64,000 bases of DNA. It comes from Caryophanales bacterium. GTDB lineage: Bacteria > Bacillota > Bacilli > Bacillales > Amphibacillaceae. Below, one piece after another: positions 58,847 through 64,000 of the stretch (position 1 is the first letter of the stretch; each line of letters begins with the position of its first letter). Made by a program: the position numbers and the translations under genes. The stretch is taken from the NCBI GenBank assembly GCA_026168805.1, contig JAPFDS010000002.1, positions 1-64,000 on the forward strand, written 5' to 3'. The notes under the pieces were generated by a model that was given only the letters and a program-made list of their open reading frames with translations, was not told the origin of the DNA and did no database searches.

Positions 58847-59401
58847 TTGGAGAAAAACAAAAACCTGTATTCGGAAACGGATAGGTTGATATTAAGACCA
58901 CTAGAAAATAGGGATTATGAAAAATGGTTGGAAGGCTTCCGTGGCACCCGTCCGCAACAATATAAATACGATAGTCCGAAAATGGATTTGACAGAATGGA
59001 CGCAAGAGAAATTTAACGACGTGGTTCAAAGACACGAAGAATTAGCTGCTCGGGATGAAGGGTACATTTTAAGCGTTTTTCGGAAGTCGGATTCGAAGCA
59101 CATTGGTATGGTTGGATTTTGGACGCTTATGAGACGAGAATTTCAATGGGGGTTTGTCGAGTACAGATTTCATAATCAATATTGGAAACAGGGATATGGT
59201 AAGGAATCTGTCAAAGAAGGGCTGAATGTAGCATGCCATAACCTCGGCTTTCATCGAATTGAAGCGCATATAAATGAAGATAATACTCCTTCCATTCAGT
59301 TAGCAGAACGAGTAGGTTTAACGTATGAATGTAGAAGGAAAAAGTTTATTTATACAGCTGATGAATGGACTGACAATCTTATTTATTATATAACCATATG
59401 A
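58847..59401 (+). CDS. GNAT family N-acetyltransferase (RimJ/RimL type)
   Basis: The 184-residue protein has TDRLILRPLENRDYEKWLEGF at the N-terminus and WKQGYGKESVKEGLNVACHNLGFHRIEAHI as motif A, then LAERVGLTYECRRKKFIYT, a RimJ/RimL-like pattern. Start is TTG with TAAGGAGA. The last bases of the gene, including its TGA stop, are shared with the inverted-repeat element that follows. Confidence 0.88.
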   Translation: MEKNKNLYSETDRLILRPLENRDYEKWLEGFRGTRPQQYKYDSPKMDLTEWTQEKFNDVVQRHEELAARDEGYILSVFRKSDSKHIGMVGFWTLMRREFQWGFVEYRFHNQYWKQGYGKESVKEGLNVACHNLGFHRIEAHINEDNTPSIQLAERVGLTYECRRKKFIYTADEWTDNLIYYITI

Positions 59402-59512
59402 ATTTCATAATTACCAAGATCAGCTAACCTCGTACAGCATATAGTTTCAAACGCTCTTGGGGAACTATATGCTGTAATGGGGTAGCATAAAATAAGAATT
59501 ATGAAAGTTCAC
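59398..59512. mobile_element. MITE-like inverted-repeat element, copy 2
   Basis: The left end TGAATTTCATAATTACCAA and the segment ATCAGCTA match copy 1 at 33217. The right end ATTATGAAAGTTCA is the inverted end with one extra base. The inner stem CAGCATATAGTT/AACTATATGCTG is present. The left end overlaps the stop codon of the preceding GNAT gene. Confidence 0.8.
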
Positions 59513-59570
59513 TAAGCGACGAGTTAAACATCGGTATGAATGTAGAAAAAAATTAAAGGTGGAAAAAAAT

Positions 59571-60011
59571 ATGAATCAGGCAGCACAGATGTATTGGGAC
59601 GAATATTGGAAAGATCAGGAGAAGCCAATGGCTGTTAGCGCATGGCAATTTGGAGGAGAAACTGATTATCTTGCACAATTGGTAGTGGATGGAATAAAAA
59701 CTGCAACATGCTCTGGACATATATTTTATGAACTTGAAAGCGAACCTCTTCCAACAACCGAAGATTATGGAGTTATTTTGGACACCCAGGAAAAACCTAA
59801 AGCAATTGTGAAAATTACGGAAGTCAGGCTAACTCCAATGAATGAGGTTACTGAGGAATTTGCAATTGCTGAAGGAGATGGAACGTATCAAAACTGGTGG
59901 GATATTCATGAAGAATATTTTACAGAACAATTAAACGCAGTAGAACTTGAGTTTTCCGAAGATATATTACTTGTATGTGAGCGATTCAAAGTTATTGATA
60001 TAAAGAGTTGA
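59571..60011 (+). CDS. ASCH domain protein
   Basis: The ATG at 59571 is eight bases from AAAGGTGG; the protein is 146 residues. It has the ASCH-type pattern: AWQFGG and TATCSGHIFYEL early, then DYGVILDTQEKPKAIVKITEVRLTPMNEVTEEFAIAEGDG, YQNWWDIHEEYF and a closing FSEDILLVCERFKVI. ASCH proteins bind RNA or hydrolyse modified nucleosides (N4-acetylcytidine amidohydrolase is one member). Confidence 0.88.
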   Translation: MNQAAQMYWDEYWKDQEKPMAVSAWQFGGETDYLAQLVVDGIKTATCSGHIFYELESEPLPTTEDYGVILDTQEKPKAIVKITEVRLTPMNEVTEEFAIAEGDGTYQNWWDIHEEYFTEQLNAVELEFSEDILLVCERFKVIDIKS

Positions 60012-60047
60012 TGAAGGTTCGGTTCATAAAGAGCGGAGGAAATATAA

Positions 60048-60434
60048 ATGAAAAGTTGGTCAGGTTCAGCTGCAGTTTGTTTTAATGAAAGTGGTGAATT
60101 GTTAATGGTAAGAGCTTTTGATTCGGATGAATGGGCGGTTCCTTCTGGAGGAATAGAAGAAGGTGAAACCCCCGATTATTGCTGTGTAAGGGAAGTTAAA
60201 GAAGAAACAGGGTATGATGTGAAAATTATTGAGGAATTAAAAATGAAAGAGGTTACAATTAAAGGCATAGAAGTAAAAACATATTATTTTAGAGTGGAAA
60301 AAATTGGTGAAAGCGACGGTATTGAGGACCCTGATGGAATCATCGCTGAAACTGATTGGAAGTCAGTAGATGAAATAAAGGTATTAAAACACGCTTATCC
60401 TGATGATAAAGATTTTTTACTTCAACAATTTTAA
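60048..60434 (+). CDS. NUDIX hydrolase
   Basis: The 128-residue protein has the Nudix box GGIEEGETPDYCCVREVKEETGYD (about 36-59). It hydrolyses a nucleoside-diphosphate-linked compound; which one cannot be told. It is a paralogue of the broken NUDIX gene at 53823 and starts with a similar SGSAAVCF segment. Confidence 0.9.
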   Translation: MKSWSGSAAVCFNESGELLMVRAFDSDEWAVPSGGIEEGETPDYCCVREVKEETGYDVKIIEELKMKEVTIKGIEVKTYYFRVEKIGESDGIEDPDGIIAETDWKSVDEIKVLKHAYPDDKDFLLQQF

Positions 60435-60547
60435 TTTAGATTCTTCAAGAGAAGGGCACAATTGTTGTAAGAGTATTGTGTTATGATAAAATTAATTCGT
60501 TTGCGGTGAATACTTAAGTTTACTGTAGAAAGTGTAGGTGATATTTA

Positions 60548-61318
60548 ATGCAAGACAATATTCAAACAATATTAGGAGAGCTGACGCAATTAAAAGAAAA
60601 ATTGCAATTAATACGTCCACTCCCTAGTGAAGTATTTCACAGTCTAAGAAATGATTTTCTGGTGAAAAGCACCTACCATTCTAATGCTATTGAAGGAAAT
60701 ACGTTAACAGTGTATGAAACAAAAGCGATTTTAGAAGATGGAATAACGATAGCAGGCAAATCAATGCGAGAACATTTGGAAGCTATTAATCATAAACAAG
60801 CAATTATTTTAACAGAAGAGATTGTCAAAAATAAAGAAACCTTTTCAGAAAGATTGATTAAAGAGATTCATGCAATCATTTTACATGGTATTGATCAATC
60901 GAATGCAGGTTTATATAGAAAACATAATGTTATTATCTCTGGAGCAAGCCATACCCCGCCTAACCATATAGAAGTTCCACAGTTGATGTCAGAACTTATG
61001 GTCTGGTATAACAAAAATAACGAATTACACCCTCTTGAAAAAGCTGCTATGTTACACAGTAAATTTGTAAATATACATCCCTTTATAGATGGAAATGGTC
61101 GTACTGCTCGACTATTGATGAATCTTGAATTAATGAAAGCAGGATATCTACCTATTATTATTGAAAATGAACAGCGGTTTAAATATTACGAAATATTGGA
61201 TATTGCGGCTGTGGAAGGAAACTATATCCCATTTATACAGTTTGTTGCGAATTATGAAAAGCTAGAACTACAACGTTATATTGAAATAATTGAGATGAAT
61301 GACAATGGAGAGAAGTAG
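60548..61318 (+). CDS. Fic family AMPylator-like protein (class II)
   Basis: The 256-residue protein has the Fic motif HPFIDGNGR (177-185), which binds ATP and transfers AMP to a target hydroxyl. Upstream in the same protein, S45-N-A-I-E49-G50 fits the inhibitory motif (S/T)xxxE(G/N), so this is a class II, self-inhibited Fic enzyme. The flap and target-binding region is SGASHTPPNHIEVP. The target is unknown and no dedicated antitoxin gene is adjacent. Confidence 0.9.
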   Translation: MQDNIQTILGELTQLKEKLQLIRPLPSEVFHSLRNDFLVKSTYHSNAIEGNTLTVYETKAILEDGITIAGKSMREHLEAINHKQAIILTEEIVKNKETFSERLIKEIHAIILHGIDQSNAGLYRKHNVIISGASHTPPNHIEVPQLMSELMVWYNKNNELHPLEKAAMLHSKFVNIHPFIDGNGRTARLLMNLELMKAGYLPIIIENEQRFKYYEILDIAAVEGNYIPFIQFVANYEKLELQRYIEIIEMNDNGEK

Positions 61319-61368
61319 TGTTTAAAGTGCAATAGATTAGAAACCGGTAAATTCCGGAGGTGACTCAA

Positions 61369-61428
61369 ATGAAATGGGAGGATGTAAGGCAAGCTTTTCC
61401 AGAACAGTGGGTTTTAATAGATATATGA
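61369..61428 (+). pseudogene. Short frame with strong RBS (gene remnant or leader)
   Basis: ATG at 61369 has GGAGGTGA upstream and codes MKWEDVRQAFPEQWVLIDI before TGA. The peptide looks like the first residues of a small protein family that begins M-W-E-E-V...P...F-V-L, so this may be a truncated gene. Its TGA overlaps the ATG of the lipoprotein gene, so it could also work as a translation-coupled leader. Confidence 0.4.
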
Positions 61429-61739
61429 GAGTGTTGTTAATCTTAATTATTAGCTTTATAACTCTAGTTGGCTGTGGATCAAGTACAAATGGTGAAATGA
61501 ATAGCAATGTAGAACTAGGTGCTTTTTCAGTAGAGGGTTGCATTCAAATGATTGGAAAGACGATGTTTTTAATGGATCATGATGGAGTCATGATGAAAAT
61601 AAGTGTAAATAAGATTGATATGAACGAACTCATCGAGGGTAAAAGTTATACATTAGAATTGTCACAAATACTGGAATCTAACCCCCCCATAATTATTGTG
61701 GAAAGCTACAAAGAAATAAATAAAAATTATTGTGACTAA
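61425..61739 (+). CDS. Small lipoprotein of unknown function
   Basis: Starting at MRVLLILIISFITLVGC, the signal peptide ends at a lipobox and the mature part has about 87 residues with beta-strand character. The start overlaps the stop of the short frame at 61369 (ATGA), which has the only good RBS, so translation is probably coupled. A frame starting at 61374 is less likely. Confidence 0.6.
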   Translation: MRVLLILIISFITLVGCGSSTNGEMNSNVELGAFSVEGCIQMIGKTMFLMDHDGVMMKISVNKIDMNELIEGKSYTLELSQILESNPPIIIVESYKEINKNYCD

Positions 61740-61906
61740 AAAACATCTCTTAACTATTATGAATAAATAATGCATCAAAAAAACTTACTATTCAGACTCT
61801 ATTATGGTATGTTGGAGAATAATTATTATTCGAATGGGGTCGATTGGATTTGTATAGATTGCGATGTTTAGTCTTCTAAAAACAAATTATTATTAGGAGG
61901 CTAACA

Positions 61907-62554
61907 ATGAGAAATGATAAATCTTCAAAGGTCATACCTTTTTATGGTGGTCAAAATCCTGAACTGTTTGAAATTGAACGAAGATGCATGGATAGAGAAG
62001 GTAAAGTGATTGAATACTTGGACGCGGTTTTGCCTAGTGGCATCGTGATAGATGTTGGCGCTGGTAATGGATATACAGCTGAAAAGTTATTACGTGAAAA
62101 CCGTCTTATTATTCCGATGGAACCAGATGAAAAGATGATTGATTCAGATAAAAATTTCATTTGGTCACGTGGTGTAGCTCAATCAATCCCTTTTCATGCC
62201 AATACGTTTGATGCGATGTACTCTACTTGGGCGTTTTTCTTCGATGGGATTAAAGATATTGATGAAGGACTAAAGGAAGTTGAAAGAGTTGTTAAAAAAG
62301 GTAGTCCTATGATCATCGTAGATAATTATGGAGACGATGAGTTTTCTTCGTTTTCACCACATGACATTTCAAGTTCTGTATCTGATTGGGTAAAGCGAGG
62401 ATTTACCTATGAAGTGATCCACACGGAATTTATATTTGATTCCGTTGCAGAAGCAAAAAAGCTGCTTACTTTCTATTTCGGAGAGTGTGGAGAAAGAGTC
62501 AATCAAACAAGGCTTGAGTATAAGGTTGTTGCGTACACAAAGACTAAAATATAA
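61907..62554 (+). CDS. Class I SAM-dependent methyltransferase
   Basis: The 215-residue protein has motif I VIDVGAGNGYTAEKLL (about 47-62), an acidic loop (MEPDEKMID) and the motif DAMYSTWAFFFDGI before VERVVKKGSPMIIV. It is a Methyltransf_11-type enzyme for a small molecule or lipid. Substrate unknown. Confidence 0.85.
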   Translation: MRNDKSSKVIPFYGGQNPELFEIERRCMDREGKVIEYLDAVLPSGIVIDVGAGNGYTAEKLLRENRLIIPMEPDEKMIDSDKNFIWSRGVAQSIPFHANTFDAMYSTWAFFFDGIKDIDEGLKEVERVVKKGSPMIIVDNYGDDEFSSFSPHDISSSVSDWVKRGFTYEVIHTEFIFDSVAEAKKLLTFYFGECGERVNQTRLEYKVVAYTKTKI

Positions 62555-62578
62555 GTTTCAGCTATAGTATGTACGGTA

Positions 62579-62612
62579 AGGGTGTACTTTCTAAGGAGGA
62601 AGTACACTCTTT
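62579..62612 (+). terminator. Terminator of the methyltransferase gene
   Basis: GGGTGTACTT and AAGTACACTC arms are followed by TTTC. Confidence 0.7.
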
Positions 62613-62710
62613 CATAACCATGCAATACTATTATATGATCGTTTTTAATTGATATTTTGCAATCAGACGATTATATGGAATAAATTACGGTAAGGAAAGA
62701 GGGTGATGTT

Positions 62711-62911
62711 TTGAATGGACTTTTGGAATCTATCAATCAACTAGGTGTATTATTATTACTTCTTAGCACGTTCTTTTACTATCTGCATTTAAGAAAGGTT
62801 CGACGGGAACGAAAGTTAACCTCTCTGGAATTCACAATGTTTATTACAACTCAAATTGCATATCTTCTTTGGGCGGGTAGTTTGTTGATTCATATGTTGG
62901 ATAAAGGATAA
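62711..62911 (+). CDS. Small membrane protein (66 aa), unknown
   Basis: Two hydrophobic segments (about residues 8-25 and 40-60) flank a basic loop (RKVRRERK), giving a two-pass membrane protein with the loop inside. TTG start with GAGGGTGAT upstream. No family recognised. Confidence 0.5.
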   Translation: MNGLLESINQLGVLLLLLSTFFYYLHLRKVRRERKLTSLEFTMFITTQIAYLLWAGSLLIHMLDKG

Positions 62912-63025
62912 ATTGTTAGTATAGCTGTCGGTTGCTGCTATGCCTGCACGTTCGTATTGATATACTGTATAGATGAAAGTAACTTATATGATCTGTATTC
63001 GTCTAATGGTGCAAGGAGGGATTTT

Positions 63026-63427
63026 ATGAAATTTTCAAGATGGTTGGTATGTATGATTAGTTTGGCAATGTTAACAGTTGTTGGATGTTCCAATACCTCT
63101 CATCCAACTACAACAGAAGTGCATGAAACGAAGAATCCCGATGCTGAAGAAATATTAACATTAGATCCGGAAGCAGATATTTTCCAATTTGACGGCGTAA
63201 TTTATCAAACTGGAATTGATTGGGTGGAAGAGTTAACCTTAACAAAAGACGAACAACTAGGGGAAATAACAGCACGAAATGATACGGACACATATTTTGA
63301 TGATGGAATGGCGAATAAATTACCTGTTGGTGCAAAAATATTTTCAACGAAAGAGAAAGAAGGGCCTTTGTTACTCGTGGAATCTGAAGGAGAAATGTTG
63401 AAGTATTATGGATTGGTTGAAGGCTGA
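63026..63427 (+). CDS. Lipoprotein, family shared with the anchored protein at 2644
   Basis: The ATG at 63026 has GCAAGGAGGG upstream. The signal peptide ends VVGC. The mature domain aligns with the protein at 2644-3099 (DPEADIFQFDGVIYQTGIDW; KLPVGAKIFSTKEKEGPLLLV). Function unknown. Confidence 0.65.
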   Translation: MKFSRWLVCMISLAMLTVVGCSNTSHPTTTEVHETKNPDAEEILTLDPEADIFQFDGVIYQTGIDWVEELTLTKDEQLGEITARNDTDTYFDDGMANKLPVGAKIFSTKEKEGPLLLVESEGEMLKYYGLVEG

Positions 63428-63480
63428 GGATAAAATGGGGGTTGTGCATATACCAATCCTAGAAAGGGGGTACAACACAG

Positions 63481-63711
63481 ATGGTAAATATATTCGACTT
63501 CGCATTAATTTCTCTAATGATTTTAACTATATTGATTATACTAATTTCATTTCTCATAGCTATTCCTATATTCACAATTAAAATGTACCGTCGATTGAGC
63601 AAGGATATGTCATCTACTAAAAAAGTTGGATTTGGATTTGTACTCACGCTCATTAACGTATTTACTTTATCTGGAGCCTACTTCTTTATTTACGTGGAAA
63701 TGTTTAAATAG
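63481..63711 (+). CDS. Small membrane protein (76 aa), unknown
   Basis: Two hydrophobic segments (about residues 5-32 and 49-73) with a basic loop (KMYRRLSKDM) between them. RBS AAAGGGGG precedes the ATG. No family recognised. Confidence 0.5.
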   Translation: MVNIFDFALISLMILTILIILISFLIAIPIFTIKMYRRLSKDMSSTKKVGFGFVLTLINVFTLSGAYFFIYVEMFK

Positions 63712-63764
63712 GAATAACGATCTGTTGGTGTTGTGAGAGTGAAAGATAAGGAAGTGGGGGTATA

Positions 63765-64000
63765 GTGTTTAAAAAGAAGAATAAATTATTATTATTCACT
63801 ACATTACTTATAATTATATTATTACTAGTAGCTTATAATCAGTATCAAACTAAGAAAATGTATGAAGAACATCTTTCTCAAACTGTCAGTGCTGATATGC
63901 AAACTCTTGTTATATCTATTATTAAAAGTGATGAAATATACAAGGGTATATTAGATAAAGGAAATATTACGAGACGTGATGCTGAGTCACTTCGAATATA
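63765..64000 (+). CDS. Membrane-anchored protein, partial at window edge
   Basis: From GTG 63765 (behind GTGGGGG) the frame stays open to the window end: a basic start VFKKKNK, one long hydrophobic segment and then a soluble polar domain (YEEHLSQTVSADMQTL). It is cut at 64000, so no family can be assigned. Confidence 0.55.
   Translation, partial: MFKKKNKLLLFTTLLIIILLLVAYNQYQTKKMYEEHLSQTVSADMQTLVISIIKSDEIYKGILDKGNITRRDAESLRI

Overview
The window is the replication-origin region of a low-GC, endospore-forming Firmicute, most likely a member of the Bacillaceae. The gene order rpmH-rnpA-yidC/spoIIIJ-jag-mnmE-mnmG-rsmG-noc-soj-spo0J-(DUF554)-yyaC-DUF951-ychF-rpsF-ssb on one side and dnaA-dnaN-yaaA-recF-remB-gyrB-gyrA-(HD-GYP)-yaaC-guaB-dacA-pdxS-serS on the other is the classic Bacillus oriC neighbourhood. 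Genes left of about 28 kb run mostly on the minus strand and genes to the right mostly on the plus strand, so both arms are read away from the origin. The spore-related genes yyaC and spoIIIJ point to a sporulating organism. I cannot fix the genus.

Left arm, 1-12 kb: accessory genes (metallo-beta-lactamase-fold hydrolase, DUF2268 lipoprotein, small membrane proteins), then proC. ProC lies behind a proline-type T-box leader, but a 13-copy array of a 52-bp palindromic unit separates leader and gene. A tRNA-Ser(UGA), an alpha/beta hydrolase, a TetR-controlled ABC exporter, a DUF2200 protein and serS with its own serine T-box follow. Between serS and pdxS, where pdxT normally sits, there is a second tandem array (51-bp unit, 8 copies).

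Core, 12-44 kb: pdxS, dacA, guaB, yaaC, a degenerate HD-GYP protein, gyrA, gyrB, remB, recF, yaaA, dnaN, dnaA, bipartite oriC, rpmH onward to ssb. The dnaA-dnaN gap holds a readable unwinding module (AT-rich stretch, six DnaA-trios, GC-rich step, DnaA boxes). DnaA boxes also cluster upstream of dnaA and upstream of mnmE. Two perfect parS sites and one parS/Noc-box hybrid lie around noc-soj-spo0J. Small inverted-repeat elements have landed exactly behind the stop codons of dnaN and a GNAT gene and just behind that of mnmE.

Right arm, 44.4-64 kb: after ssb the expected rpsR is missing and an accessory region begins. It contains a MarR-controlled flavin/VOC oxidoreductase operon whose 24-bp operator occurs three times, a doxX-like gene stub, an MFS transporter, lipoproteins, an MBL-fold hydrolase, a NUDIX gene broken by a TAA next to GNAT genes, a frameshifted P-loop kinase, a second murE beside fosB, a class II Fic protein, an ASCH protein and a methyltransferase.

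The least obvious system is at 56.2-56.6 kb: a type I toxin-antitoxin module. It has a 26-codon holin-like toxin peptide, an antisense RNA with its own extended -10 promoter and intrinsic terminator on the opposite strand, and complementary 5' and 3' untranslated segments in the toxin mRNA.
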